Below, one piece after another: positions 41,901 through 56,099 of a stretch of 64,000 nt of DNA. The position numbers and the translations under genes are program-made. The first letter of the stretch is position 1, and each line of letters starts with the position of its first letter. The notes below the pieces were generated by a model, which was given only the letters and a program-made list of their open reading frames with translations, made no database searches and was not told where the DNA came from. Source of the stretch: Sternotherus odoratus (taxonomy: Eukaryota > Chordata > Testudines > Kinosternidae); contig JAVMKO010000211.1 of the NCBI GenBank assembly GCA_032164245.1, forward strand, positions 1 through 64,000. The letters are read 5' to 3'.

Positions 41901-44900
41901 CCTTTCTCTTTGGTACTCTCACCCCACGCAGGGACTGGGGCGCCCGGAGCGCCCCTTTCTCTTTGGTACTCTCACCCCACGCAGGGACTGGGGCGCCCGG
42001 AGCGCCCCTTTCTCTTTGGTACTCTCACCCCACGCAGGGACTGGGGCGCCCGGAGCGCCCCTTTCTCTTTCGTACTCTCACCCCACGCAGGGAATGGGGC
42101 GCCCGGAGCGCCCCTTTCTCTTCTTTACTCTCACCCCACGCAGGGACTGGGCGCCCGGAGCGCCCCTTTCTCTTCTTTACTCTCACCCCACGCAGGGACT
42201 GGGGCGCCCGGAGGGCCCCTTTCTCTTCTTTACTCTCACCCCACGCAGGGACTGGGGCGCCCGGAGGGCCTCTTTCTCTCTTTACTCTCACCCCACGCAG
42301 GGACTGGGGGCGCCCGGAGCGCCCTTTCTCTTTGGTACTCTCACCCCACGCAGGGACTGGGCGCCCGGAGCGCCCCTTTCTCTTTGGTACTCTCACCCCA
42401 CGCAGGGACTGGGGCGCCGGAGCGCCCCTTTCTCTTTGGTACTCTCACCCACGCAGGGACTGGGGCGCCCGGAGCGCCCCTTTCTCTTTGGTACTCTCAC
42501 CCCACGCAGGGACTGGGGCGCCCGGAGCGCCCCTTTCTCTTTCCGTACTCTCACTCAACACAGGGACTGGGGCGCCCGGAGCGCCCCTTTCTCCTCTTTA
42601 CTCTCACCCCACGCAGGGACTGGGGCGCCCGGAGCGCCCCTTTCTCTTCTTTACTCTCACCCCCACGCAGGGACTGGGGCGCCCGGAGCGCCCCTTTCTC
42701 TTTCCGTACTCTCACTCCACGCAGGGACTGGGCGCCCGGAGCGCCCCTTTCTCTTCTTTACTCACCCCACGCAGGGACTGGGGCGCCCGGAGCGCCCCTT
42801 TCTCTTCTTTACTCTCACCCCACGCAGGGACTGGGCGCCGGAGCACCCTTTCTCTTCTTTACTCTCACCCCACGCAGGGACTGGGCGCCCGGAGCACCCC
42901 TTTCTCTTCTTTACTCTCACCCCACGCAGGGACTGGGGCGCCCGGAGCGCCCCTTTCTCTTCTTTACTCTCACCCCACGCAGGGACTGGGGCGCCCGGAG
43001 CGCCCCTTTCTCTTTCGTACTCTCACCCCAACGCAGGGACTGGGCGCCCGGAGCGCCCCTTTCTCTTTGGTACTCTCACCCCACGCAGGGACTGGGGCGC
43101 CCGGAGCGCCCCTTTCTCTTTGGTACTCTCACCCCACGCAGGGACTGGGGCGCCCGGAGCGCCCCTTTCTCTTTGGTACTCTCACCCCACGCAGGGACTG
43201 GGGCGCCCGGAGCGCCCCTTTCTCTTTGGTACTCTCACCCCACGCAGGGACTGGGGCGCCCGGAGCGCCCTTTCTCTTTGGTACTCTCACTCCACGCAGG
43301 GACTGGGGCGCCCGGAGCGCCCCTTTCTCTTTGGTACTCTCACTCCACGCAGGGACTGGGGCGCCCGGAGCGCCCCTTTCTCTTTCCGTACTCTCACTCC
43401 ACGCAGGGACTGGGGCGCCCGGAGCGCCCCTTTCTCTTTCCGTACTCTCACTCCACGCAGGGACTGGGGCGTCCGGAGCGCCCCTTTCTCTTTCCGTACT
43501 CTCACTCCACGCAGGGACTGGGGCGCCCGGAGCGCCCCTTTCTCCTCTTTACTCTCACCCCACGCAGGGACTGGGGCGCCCGGAGCGCCCCTTTCTCCTT
43601 CCGTACTCTCACTCCACGCAGGGACTGGGGCGCCCGGAGCGCCCCTTTCTCTTTCCGTACTCTCACTCCACGCAGGGACTGGGGCGCCCGGAGCGCCCCT
43701 TTCTCTTTCCGTACTCTCACTCCACGCAGGGACTGGGGCGCCCGGAGCGCCCCTTTCTCTTTCCTACTCTCACCCCACGCAGGGACTGGGGCACCCGGAG
43801 CGCCCCTTTCTCTTTCCTACTCTCACCCCACGCAGGGACTGGGGCGCCCGGAGCGCCCCTTTCTCTTTCCTACTCTCACCCCACGCAGGGACTGGGGCGC
43901 CCGGAGCGCCCCTTTCTCTTTCCTACTCTCACCCCACGCAGGGACTGGGGCGCCCGGAGCGCCCCTTTCTCTTTCCTACTCTCACCCCACGCAGGGACTG
44001 GGGCGCCCGGAGCGCCCCTTTCTCTTCTTTACTCTCACCCCACGCAGGGACTGGGGCGCCCGGAGCGCCCCTTTCTCTTTCCGTACTCTCACCCCACGCA
44101 GGGACTGGGGCGCCCGGAGCGCCCTTTTCTCTTTCGTACTCTCACCCCACGCAGGGACTGGGGCGCCCGGAGCGCCCCTTTCTCTTTGGTACTCTCACCC
44201 CACGCAGGGACTGGGGCGCCCGGAGCGCCCCTTTCTCTTTGGTACTCTCACCCCACGCAGGGACTGGGGCGCCCGGAGCGCCCCTTTCTCTTTGGTACTC
44301 TCACCCCACGCAGGGACTGGGGCGCCCGGAGCGCCCCTTTCTCTTTGGTACTTTCACCCCACGCAGGGACTGGGGCGCCCGGAGCGCCCCTTTCTCTTTG
44401 GTACACTCACCCCACGCAGGGACTGGGGCGCCCGGAGCGCCCCTTTCTCTTTCGTACTCTCACCCCACGCAGGGACTGGGGCGCCCGGAGCGCCCCTTTC
44501 TCTTTCGTAGTCTCACCCCACGCAGGGACTGGGGCGCCCGGAGCGCCCCTTTCTCTTTCGTAGTCTCACCCCACGCAGGGACTGGGGCGCCCGGAGCGCC
44601 CCTTTCTCTCTCGTAGTCTCACCCCACGCAGGGACTGGGGCGCCCGGAGGGCCCCTTTCTCTCTCGTAGTCTCACCCCACGCAGGGACTGGGGCGCCCGG
44701 AGGGCCCCTTTCTCTTTCGTACTCTCACCCCACGCAGGGACTGGGGCGCCCGGAGGGCCCCTTTCTCTTCTTTACTCTCACCCCACGCAGGGACTGGGGC
44801 GCCCGGAGCGCCCCTTTCTCTTCTGTACTCTCACCCCACGCAGGGACTGGGGCGCCCGGAGCGCCCCTTTCTCTTCTGTACTCTCACCCCACGCAGGGAC

Positions 44901-47900
44901 TGGGGCGCCCGGAGCGCCCCTTTCTCTTTGGTACTCTCACCCCACGCAGGGACTGGGGCGCCCGGAGCGCCCCTTTCTCTTTGGTACTCTCACCCCACGC
45001 AGGGACTGGGGCGCCCGGAGCGCCCCTTTCTCTTTGGTACACTCACCCCACGCAGGGACTGGGGCGCCCGGAGCGCCCCTTTCTCTTTGGTACTCTCACC
45101 CCACGCAGGGACTGGGGCGCCCGGAGGGCCCTTTTCTCTTTCGTACTCTCACCCCACGCAGGGACTGGGGCGCCCGGAGCGCCCCTTTCTCTTTCGTAGT
45201 CTCACCCCACGCAGGGACTGGGGCGCCCGGAGCGCCCCTTTCTCTTTCGTAGTCTCACCCCACGCAGGGACTGGGGCGCCCGGAGCGCCCCTTTCTCTCT
45301 CGTAGTCTCACCCCACGCAGGGACTGGGGCGCCCGGAGGGCCCCTTTCTCTTTCGTACTCTCACCCCACGCAGGGACTGGGGCGCCCGGAGCGCCCTTTT
45401 CTCTTTCGTACTCTCACCCCACGCAGGGACTGGGGCGCCCGGAGCGCCCTTTTCTCTTTCGTAGTCTCACCCCACGCAGGGACTGGGGCGCCCGGAGCGC
45501 CCCTTTCTCTTTCGTACTCTCACCCCACGCAGGGACTGGGGCGCCCGGAGCGCCCCTTTCTCTTTCGTACTCTCACCCCACGCAGGGACTGGGGCGCCCG
45601 GAGCGCCCCTTTCTCTTTGGTACTCTCACCCCACGCAGGGACTGGGGCGCCCGGAGCGCCCCTTTCTCTTTCGTACTCTCACCCCACGCAGGGACTGGGG
45701 CGCCCGGAGCGCCCCTTTCTCTTTCGTACTCTCACCCCACGCAGGGAATGGGGCGCCCGGAGCGCCCCTTTCTCTTCTTTACTCTCACCCCACGCAGGGA
45801 CTGGGGCGCCCGGAGCGCCCCTTTCTCTTCTTTACTCTCACCCCACGCAGGGACTGGGGCGCCCGGAGGGCCTCTTTCTCCTCTTTACTCTCACCCCACG
45901 CAGGGACTGGGGCGCCCGGAGCGCCCCTTTCTCTTTGGTACTCTCACCCCACGCAGGGACTGGGGCGCCCGGAGCGCCCCTTTCTCTTTGGTACTCTCAC
46001 CCCACGCAGGGACTGGGGCGCCCGGAGCGCCCCTTTCTCTTTGGTACTCTCACCCCACGCAGGGACTGGGGCGCCCGGAGCGCCCCTTTCTCTTTGGTAC
46101 TCTCACCCCACGCAGGGACTGGGGCGCCCGGAGCGCCCCTTTCTCTTTCCGTACTCTCACTCAACACAGGGACTGGGGCGCCCGGAGCGCCCCTTTCTCC
46201 TCTTTACTCTCACCCCACGCAGGGACTGGGGCGCCCGGAGCGCCCCTTTCTCTTCTTTACTCTCACCCCACGCAGGGACTGGGGCGCCCGGAGCGCCCCT
46301 TTCTCTTTCCGTACTCTCACTCCACGCAGGGACTGGGGCGCCCGGAGCGCCCCTTTCTCTTCTTTACTCACCCCACGCAGGGACTGGGGCGCCCGGAGCG
46401 CCCCTTTCTCTTCTTTACTCTCACCCCACGCAGGGACTGGGGCGCCCGGAGCACCCCTTTCTCTTCTTTACTCTCACCCCACGCAGGGACTGGGGCGCCC
46501 GGAGCGCACCTTTCTCTTCTTTACTCTCACCCCACGCAGGGACTGGGGCGCCCGGAGCGCCCCTTTCTCTTCTTTACTCTCACCCCACGCAGGGACTGGG
46601 GCGCCCGGAGCGCCCCTTTCTCTTTCGTACTCTCACCCCACGCAGGGACTGGGGCGCCCGGAGCGCCCCTTTCTCTTTGGTACTCTCACCCCACGCAGGG
46701 ACTGGGGCGCCCGGAGCGCCCCTTTCTCTTTGGTACTCTCACCCCACGCAGGGACTGGGGCGCCCGGAGCGCCCCTTTCTCTTTGGTACTCTCACCCCAC
46801 GCAGGGACTGGGGCGCCCGGAGCGCCCCTTTCTCTTTGGTACTCTCACCCCACGCAGGGACTGGGGCGCCCGGAGCGCCCCTTTCTCTTTGGTACTCTCA
46901 CTCCACGCAGGGACTGGGGCGCCCGGAGCGCCCCTTTCTCTTTCCGTACTCTCACTCCACGCAGGGACTGGGGCGCCCGGAGCGCCCCTTTCTCTTTCCG
47001 TACTCTCACTCCACGCAGGGACTGGGGCGTCCGGAGCGCCCCTTTCTCTTTCCGTACTCTCACTCCAGGCAGGGACTGGGGCGCCCGGAGCGCCCCTTTC
47101 TCCTCTTTACTCTCACCCCACGCAGGGACTGGGGCGCCCGGAGCGCCCCTTTCTCCTTCCGTACTCTCACTCCACGCAGGGACTGGGGCGCCCGGAGCGC
47201 CCCTTTCTCTTTCCGTACTCTCACTCCACGCAGGGACTGGGGCGCCCGGAGCGCCCCTTTCTCTTTCCGTACTCTCACTCCACGCAGGGACTGGGGCGCC
47301 CGGAGCGCCCCTTTCTCTTTCCTACTCTCACCCCACGCAGGGACTGGGGCGCCCGGAGCGCCCCTTTCTCTTTCCTACTCTCACCCCACGCAGGGACTGG
47401 GGCGCCCGGAGCGCCCCTTTCTCCTCTTTACTCTCACCCCACGCAGGGACTGGGGCGCCCGGAGCGCCCCTTTCTCCTTCCGTACTCTCACTCCACGCAG
47501 GGACTGGGGCGCCCGGAGCGCCCCTTTCTCTTTCCGTACTCTCACTCCACGCAGGGACTGGGGCGCCCGGAGCGCCCCTTTCTCTTTCCGTACTCTCACT
47601 CCACGCAGGGACTGGGGCGCCCGGAGCGCCCCTTTCTCTTTCCTACTCTCACCCCACGCAGGGACTGGGGCGCCCGGAGCGCCCCTTTCTCTTTCCTACT
47701 CTCACCCCACGCAGGGACTGGGGCGCCCGGAGCGCCCCTTTCTCTTTCCTACTCTCACCCCACGCAGGGACTGGGGCGCCCGGAGCGCCCCTTTCTCTTC
47801 TTTACTCTCACCCCACGCAGGGACTGGGGCGCCCGGAGCGCCCCTTTCTCTTCTTTACTCTCACCCCACGCAGGGACTGGGGCGCCCGGAGCGCCCCTTT

Positions 47901-50900
47901 CTCTTTCCGTACTCTCACCCCACGCAGGGACTGGGGCGCCCGGAGCGCCCTTTTCTCTTTCGTACTCTCACCCCACGCAGGGACTGGGGCGCCCGGAGCG
48001 CCCCTTTCTCTTTGGTACTCTCACCCCACGCAGGGACTGGGGCGCCCGGAGCGCCCCTTTCTCTTTGGTACTCTCACCCCACGCAGGGACTGGGGCGCCC
48101 GGAGCGCCCCTTTCTCTTTGGTACTCTCACCCCACGCAGGGACTGGGGCGCCCGGAGCGCCCCTTTCTCTTTGGTACTCTCACCCCACGCAGGGACTGGG
48201 GCGCCCGGAGCGCCCCTTTCTCTTTGGTACTTTCACCCCACGCAGGGACTGGGGCGCCCGGAGCGCCCCTTTCTCTTTGGTACACTCACCCCACGCAGGG
48301 ACTGGGGCGCCCGGAGCGCCCCTTTCTCTTTCGTACTCTCACCCCACGCAGGGACTGGGGCGCCCGGAGCGCCCCTTTCTCTTTCGTAGTCTCACCCCAC
48401 GCAGGGACTGGGGCGCCCGGAGCGCCCCTTTCTCTTTCGTAGTCTCACCCCACGCAGGGACTGGGGCGCCCGGAGCGCCCCTTTCTCTTTCGTAGTCTCA
48501 CCCCACGCAGGGACTGGGGCGCCCGGAGCGCCCCTTTCTCTCTCGTAGTCTCACCCCACGCAGGGACTGGGGCGCCCGGAGGGCCCCTTTCTCTTTCGTA
48601 CTCTCACCCCACGCAGGGACTGGGGCGCCCGGAGCGCCCCTTTCTCTTTCGTACTCTCACCCCACGCAGGGACTGGGGCGCCCGGAGCGCCCCTTTCTCT
48701 TTGGTACTCTCACCCCACGCAGGGACTGGGGCGCCCGGAGCGCCCCTTTCTCTTTGGTACTCTCACCCCACGCAGGGACTGGGGCGCCCGGAGCGCCCCT
48801 TTCTCTTTCGTACTCTCACCCCACGCAGGGAATGGGGCGCCCGGAGCGCCCCTTTCTCTTCTTTACTCTCACCCCACGCAGGGACTGGGGCGCCCGGAGC
48901 GCCCCTTTCTCTTCTTTACTCTCACCCCACGCAGGGACTGGGGCGCCCGGAGGGCCTCTTTCTCCTCTTTACTCTCACCCCACGCAGGGACTGGGGCGCC
49001 CGGAGCGCCCCTTTCTCTTTGGTACTCTCACCCCACGCAGGGACTGGGGCGCCCGGAGCGCCCCTTTCTCTTTGGTACTCTCACCCCACGCAGGGACTGG
49101 GGCGCCCGGAGCGCCCCTTTCTCTTTGGTACTCTCACCCCACGCAGGGACTGGGGCGCCCGGAGCGCCCCTTTCTCTTTGGTACTCTCACCCCACGCAGG
49201 GACTGGGGCGCCCGGAGCGCCCCTTTCTCTTTCCGTACTCTCACTCAACACAGGGACTGGGGCGCCCGGAGCGCCCCTTTCTCCTCTTTACTCTCACCCC
49301 ACGCAGGGACTGGGGCGCCCGGAGCGCCCCTTTCTCTTCTTTACTCTCACCCCACGCAGGGACTGGGGCGCCCGGAGCGCCCCTTTCTCTTTCCGTACTC
49401 TCACTCCACGCAGGGACTGGGGCGCCCGGAGCGCCCCTTTCTCTTCTTTACTCACCCCACGCAGGGACTGGGGCGCCCGGAGCGCCCCTTTCTCTTCTTT
49501 ACTCTCACCCCACGCAGGGACTGGGGCGCCCGGAGCACCCCTTTCTCTTCTTTACTCTCACCCCACGCAGGGACTGGGGCGCCCGGAGCGCACCTTTCTC
49601 TTCTTTACTCTCACCCCACGCAGGGACTGGGGCGCCCGGAGCGCCCCTTTCTCTTCTTTACTCTCACCCCACGCAGGGACTGGGGCGCCCGGAGCGCCCC
49701 TTTCTCTTTCGTACTCTCACCCCACGCAGGGACTGGGGCGCCCGGAGCGCCCCTTTCTCTTTGGTACTCTCACCCCACGCAGGGACTGGGGCGCCCGGAG
49801 CGCCCCTTTCTCTTTGGTACTCTCACCCCACGCAGGGACTGGGGCGCCCGGAGCGCCCCTTTCTCTTTGGTACTCTCACCCCACGCAGGGACTGGGGCGC
49901 CCGGAGCGCCCCTTTCTCTTTGGTACTCTCACCCCACGCAGGGACTGGGGCGCCCGGAGCGCCCCTTTCTCTTTGGTACTCTCACTCCACGCAGGGACTG
50001 GGGCGCCCGGAGCGCCCCTTTCTCTTTCCGTACTCTCACTCCACGCAGGGACTGGGGCGCCCGGAGCGCCCCTTTCTCTTTCCGTACTCTCACTCCACGC
50101 AGGGACTGGGGCGTCCGGAGCGCCCCTTTCTCTTTCCGTACTCTCACTCCACGCAGGGACTGGGGCGCCCGGAGCGCCCCTTTCTCCTCTTTACTCTCAC
50201 CCCACGCAGGGACTGGGGCGCCCGGAGCGCCCCTTTCTCCTTCCGTACTCTCACTCCACGCAGGGACTGGGGCGCCCGGAGCGCCCCTTTCTCTTTCCGT
50301 ACTCTCACTCCACGCAGGGACTGGGGCGCCCGGAGCGCCCCTTTCTCTTTCCGTACTCTCACTCCACGCAGGGACTGGGGCGCCCGGAGCGCCCCTTTCT
50401 CTTTCCTACTCTCACCCCACGCAGGGACTGGGGCGCCCGGAGCGCCCCTTTCTCTTTCCTACTCTCACCCCACGCAGGGACTGGGGCGCCCGGAGCGCCC
50501 CTTTCTCTTTCCTACTCTCACCCCACGCAGGGACTGGGGCGCCCGGAGCGCCCCTTTCTCTTCTTTACTCTCACCCCACGCAGGGACTGGGGCGCCCGGA
50601 GCGCCCCTTTCTCTTCTTTACTCTCACCCCACGCAGGGACTGGGGCGCCCGGAGCGCCCCTTTCTCTTTCCGTACTCTCACCCCACGCAGGGACTGGGGC
50701 GCCCGGAGCGCCCTTTTCTCTTTCGTACTCTCACCCCACGCAGGGACTGGGGCGCCCGGAGCGCCCCTTTCTCTTTGGTACTCTCACCCCACGCAGGGAC
50801 TGGGGCGCCCGGAGCGCCCCTTTCTCTTTGGTACTCTCACCCCACGCAGGGACTGGGGCGCCCGGAGCGCCCCTTTCTCTTTGGTACTCTCACCCCACGC

Positions 50901-51300
50901 AGGGACTGGGGCGCCCGGAGCGCCCCTTTCTCTTTGGTACTCTCACCCCACGCAGGGACTGGGGCGCCCGGAGCGCCCCTTTCTCTTTGGTACTTTCACC
51001 CCACGCAGGGACTGGGGCGCCCGGAGCGCCCCTTTCTCTTTGGTACACTCACCCCACGCAGGGACTGGGGCGCCCGGAGCGCCCCTTTCTCTTTCGTACT
51101 CTCACCCCACGCAGGGACTGGGGCGCCCGGAGCGCCCTTTTCTCTTTCGTACTCTCACCCCACGCAGGGACTGGGGCGCCCGGAGCGCCCCTTTCTCTTT
51201 CGTAGTCTCACCCCACGCAGGGACTGGGGCGCCCGGAGCGCCCCTTTCTCTTTCGTAGTCTCACCCCACGCAGGGACTGGGGCGCCCGGAGCGCCCCTTT
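32961..51300 (+). repeat. Seven successive related higher-order blocks of the satellite
   Basis: The rare variant gcagggaatgggg marks each block at 32961, 35725, 37849, 39977, 42093, 45747 and 48831. Each is followed in the same order by units with gagggcctctttctcc and then ctcactcaac. Block lengths are 2764, 2124, 2128, 2116, 3654 and 3084 bp. The last two complete blocks are nearly identical except for an extra 321-bp internal duplication in the earlier one (47060-47278 / 47381-47599). A partial further copy follows at 51300-52600. Confidence 0.85.
36000..43300 (+). other. Satellite zone rich in single-base indels
   Basis: Here units often lack one base of a homopolymer (gactgggcgcc, gcaggactgggg, cacccacgc, cgccggagc) or have one extra. 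Such changes are rare just before 36 kb and nearly absent at 43.3-53.9 kb, though the unit types are the same. The pattern fits consensus errors. Confidence 0.75.
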
Positions 51301-54119
51301 CTCTTTCCGTACTCTCACTCCACGCAGGGACTGGGGCGTCCGGAGCGCCCCTTTCTCTTTCCGTACTCTCACTCCACGCAGGGACTGGGGCGCCCGGAGC
51401 GCCCCTTTCTCCTCTTTACTCTCACCCCACGCAGGGACTGGGGCGCCCGGAGCGCCCCTTTCTCCTTCCGTACTCTCACTCCACGCAGGGACTGGGGCGC
51501 CCGGAGCGCCCCTTTCTCTTTCCGTACTCTCACTCCACGCAGGGACTGGGGCGCCCGGAGCGCCCCTTTCTCTTTCCGTACTCTCACTCCACGCAGGGAC
51601 TGGGGCGCCCGGAGCGCCCCTTTCTCTTTCCTACTCTCACCCCACGCAGGGACTGGGGCGCCCGGAGCGCCCCTTTCTCTTTCCTACTCTCACCCCACGC
51701 AGGGACTGGGGCGCCCGGAGCGCCCCTTTCTCTTTCCTACTCTCACCCCACGCAGGGACTGGGGCGCCCGGAGCGCCCCTTTCTCTTCTTTACTCTCACC
51801 CCACGCAGGGACTAGGGCGCCCGGAGCGCCCCTTTCTCTTCTTTACTCTCACCCCACGCAGGGACTGGGGCGCCCGGAGCGCCCCTTTCTCTTTCCGTAC
51901 TCTCACCCCACGCAGGGACTGGGGCGCCCGGAGCGCCCTTTTCTCTTTCGTACTCTCACCCCACGCAGGGACTGGGGCGCCCGGAGCGCCCCTTTCTCTT
52001 TGGTACTCTCACCCCACGCAGGGACTGGGGCGCCCGGAGCGCCCCTTTCTCTTTGGTACTCTCACCCCACGCAGGGACTGGGGCGCCCGGAGCGCCCCTT
52101 TCTCTTTGGTACTCTCACCCCACGCAGGGACTGGGGCGCCCGGAGCGCCCCTTTCTCTTTGGTACTCTCACCCCACGCAGGGACTGGGGCGCCCGGAGCG
52201 CCCCTTTCTCTTTGGTACTTTCACCCCACGCAGGGACTGGGGCGCCCGGAGCGCCCCTTTCTCTTTGGTACACTCACCCCACGCAGGGACTGGGGCGCCC
52301 GGAGCGCCCCTTTCTCTTTGGTACACTCACCCCACGCAGGGACTGGGGCGCCCGGAGCGCCCCTTTCTCTTTCGTACTCTCACCCCACGCAGGGACTGGG
52401 GCGCCCGGAGCGCCCTTTTCTCTTTCGTACTCTCACCCCACGCAGGGACTGGGGCGCCCGGAGCGCCCCTTTCTCTTTCGTAGTCTCACCCCACGCAGGG
52501 ACTGGGGCGCCCGGAGCGCCCCTTTCTCTTTCGTAGTCTCACCCCACGCAGGGACTGGGGCGCCCGGAGCGCCCCTTTCTCTCTCGTAGTCTCACCCCAC
52601 GCAGGGACTGGGGCGCCCGGAGGGCCCCTTTCTCTTTCGTACTCTCACCCCACGCAGGGACTGGGGCGCCCGGAGGGCCCCTTTCTCTTCTTTACTCTCA
52701 CCCCACGCAGGGACTGGGGCGCCCGGAGCGCCCCTTTCTCTTCTGTACTCTCACCCCACGCAGGGACTGGGGCGCCCGGAGCGCCCCTTTCTCTTCTGTA
52801 CTCTCACCCCACGCAGGGACTGGGGCGCCCGGAGCGCCCCTTTCTCTTCTGTACTCTCACCCCACGCAGGGACTGGGGCGCCCGGAGCGCCCCTTTCTCT
52901 TCTGTACTCTCACCCCACGCAGGGACTGGGGCGCCCGGAGCGCCCCTTTCTCTTTGGTACTCTCACCCCACGCAGGGACTGGGGCGCCCGGAGCGCCCCT
53001 TTCTCTTTGGTACACTCACCCCACGCAGGGACTGGGGCGCCCGGAGCGCCCCTTTCTCTTTGGTACTCTCACCCCACGCAGGGACTGGGGCGCCCGGAGG
53101 GCCCTTTTCTCTTTCGTAGTCTCACCCCACGCAGGGACTGGGGCGCCCGGAGCGCCCCTTTCTCTTTCGTAGTCTCACCCCACGCAGGGACTGGGGCGCC
53201 CGGAGCGCCCCTTTCTCTTTCGTAGTCTCACCCCACGCAGGGACTGGGGCGCCCGGAGCGCCCCTTTCTCTCTCGTAGTCTCACCCCACGCAGGGACTGG
53301 GGCGCCCGGAGGGCCCCTTTCTCTTTCGTAGTCTCACCCCACGCAGGGACTGGGGCGCCCGGAGGGCCCCTTTCTCTTTCGTACTCTCACCCCACGCAGG
53401 GACTGGGGCGCCCGGAGGGCCCCTTTCTCTTTCGTACTCTCACCCCACGCAGGGACTGGGGCGCCCGGAGCGCCCCTTTCTCTTCTTTACTCTCACCCCA
53501 CGCAGGGACTGGGGCGCCCGGAGAGCCCCTTTCTCTTCTTTACTCTCACCCCACGCAGGGACTGGGGCGCCCGGAGCGCCCCTTTCTCTTCTTTACTCTC
53601 ACCCCACGCAGGGACTGGGGCGCCCGGAGCGCCCCTTTCTCTTCTTTACTCTCACCCCACGCAGGGACTGGGGCGCCCGGAGCGCCCCTTTCTCTTCTTT
53701 ACTCTCACCCCACGCAGGGACTGGGGCGCCCGGAGCGCCCCTTTCTCTTTCGTACTCTCACCCCACGCAGGGACTGGGGCGCCCGGAGCGCCCCTTTCTC
53801 TTTGGTACTCTCACCCCACGCAGGGACTGGGGCGCCCGGAGCGCCCCTTTCTCTTCTTTACTCTCACCCCACGCAGGGACTGGGGCGCCCGGAGCGCCCC
53901 TTTCTCTTCTTTACTCTCACCCCACGCAGGGACTGGGGTGCCCGGAGCGCCCCTTTCTCTTCTTTACTCTCACCCGACGCAGGGACTGCGGCGCCTGGAG
54001 CGCCCCTTTGTCTTTGGTACTCTCACCCCACGCAGGGACTGGGGCGCCCGGAGCGCCCCTTTCTCTTCTTTACTCTCACCCCACGCAGGGACTGGGGCGC
54101 CCGGAGCGCCCCTTTCTCT

Positions 54120-54480
54120 TTCGTGTACTCAACCCACGCAGGGACTGGGGCGCCCGGAGCGCCCCTTTCTCTTTCGTGTACTCACCCCACGCAGGGACTG
54201 GGGCGCCCGGAGCGCCCCTTTCTCTTCTTTACTCTCACCCCACGCAGGGACTGGGGCGCCCGGAGCGCCCCTTTCTCTTTCGTACTCTCACCCCACGCAG
54301 GGACTGGGGCGCCCGGAGCGCCCCTTTCTCTTTCGTGTACTCACCCCACGCAGGGACTGGGGCGCCCGGAGCGCCCCTTTCTCTTTCGTGTACTCACCCC
54401 ACGCAGGGACTGGGGCGCCCGGAGGGCCTCTTTCGTGTACTCACCCCACGCAGGGACTGGGGCGCCCGGAGGGCCTCTTT
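54120..54480 (+). repeat. Local tcgtgtactcacc satellite variant
   Basis: About five units carry cgtgtactcacc, one of them shortened (ggcctctttcgtgtactc). Not seen elsewhere in the array. Confidence 0.8.
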
Positions 54481-56099
54481 CTCCTCTTTACTCTCACCCC
54501 ACGCAGGGACTGGGGCGCCCGGAGCGCCCCTTTCTCTTTCCGTACTCTCACTCCACGCAGGGACTGGGGCGCCCGGAGCGCCCCTTTCTCTTCTTTACTC
54601 TCACCCCACGCAGGGACTGGGGCGCCCGGAGCGCCCCTTTCTCCTCTTTACTCTCACCCCACGCAGGGACTGGGGCGCCCGGAGCGCCCCTTTCTCTTTC
54701 CGTACTCTCACTCCACGCAGGGACTGGGGCGCCCGGAGCGCCCCTTTCTCTTTCCGTACTCTCACTCCACGCAGGGACTGGGGCGCCCGGAGCGCCCCTT
54801 TCTCTTTCCGTACTCTCACTCCACGCAGGGACTGGGGCGCCCGGAGCGCCCCTTTCTCTTTCTGTACTCTCACTCCACGCAGGGACTGGGGCGCCCGGAG
54901 CGCCCCTTTCTCTTTGGTACTCTCACCCCACGCAGGGACTGGGGCGCCCGGAGCGCCCCTTTCTCTTTGGTACTCTCACCCCACGCAGGGACTGGGGCGC
55001 CCGGAGGGCCCCTTTCTCTTCTTTACTCTCACCCCACGCAGGGACTGGGGCGCCCGGAGCGCCCCTTTCTCTTTGGTACTCTCACCCCACGCAGGGACTG
55101 GGGCGCCCGGAGCGCCCCTTTCTCTTCTTTACTCTCACCCACGCAGGGACTGGGGCGCCCGGAGCGCCCCTTTCTCTTTCCGTACTCTCACTCCACGCAG
55201 GGACTGGGGCGCCCGGAGCGCCCCTTTCTCTTTCCGTACTCTCACTCCACGCAGGGACTGGGGCGCCCGGAGCGCCCCTTTCTCTTTGGTACTCTCACCC
55301 CATGCAGGGACTGGGGCGCCCGGAGCGCCCCTTTCTCTTCTTTACTCTCACCCACGCAGGGACTGGGGCGCCCGGAGCGCTCCTTTCTCTTCTTTACTCT
55401 CACCCCACGCAGGGACTGGGGAGCCCGGAGGGCCCCTTTCTCTTCTTTACTCTCACCCCACGCAGGGACTGGGGCGCCCGGAGCGCCCCTTTCTCTTTGG
55501 TACTCTCACCCCACGCAGGGACTGGGGCGCCCGGAGTGCCCCTTTCTCTTTGTTACTCTCACCCCACGCAGGGACTGGGGCGCCCGGAGCGCCCCTTTCT
55601 CTTCTTTACTCTCTCCCCACGCAGGGACTGGGGCGCCCGGAGCGCCCCTTTCTCTTTGGTACTCTCACCCCACGCAGGGACTGGGGTGCCCGGAGCGCCC
55701 CTTTGTCTTTGGTACTCTCACCCCACGCAGGGACTGGGGCGCCCGGAGCGCCCCTTTCTCTTCTTTACTCTCACCCACGCAGGGACTGGGGCGCCCGGAG
55801 CGCCCCTTTCTCTTCTTTACTCTCACCCCACGCAGGGACTGGGGCGCCCGGAGGGCCCCTTTCTCTTCTTTACTCTCACCCCACGCAGGGACTGGGGCGC
55901 CCGGAGCGCCCCTTTCTCTTTGGTACTCTCACCCCACGCAGGGACTGGGGCGCCCGGAGTGCCCCTTTCTCTTTGGTACTCTCACCCCACGCAGGGACTG
56001 GGGCGCCCGGAGCGCCCCTTTCTCTTCTTTACTCTCACCCCACGCAGGGACTGGGGCGCCCGGAGCGCCCCTTTCTCTTTGGTACTCTCACCCCACGCA

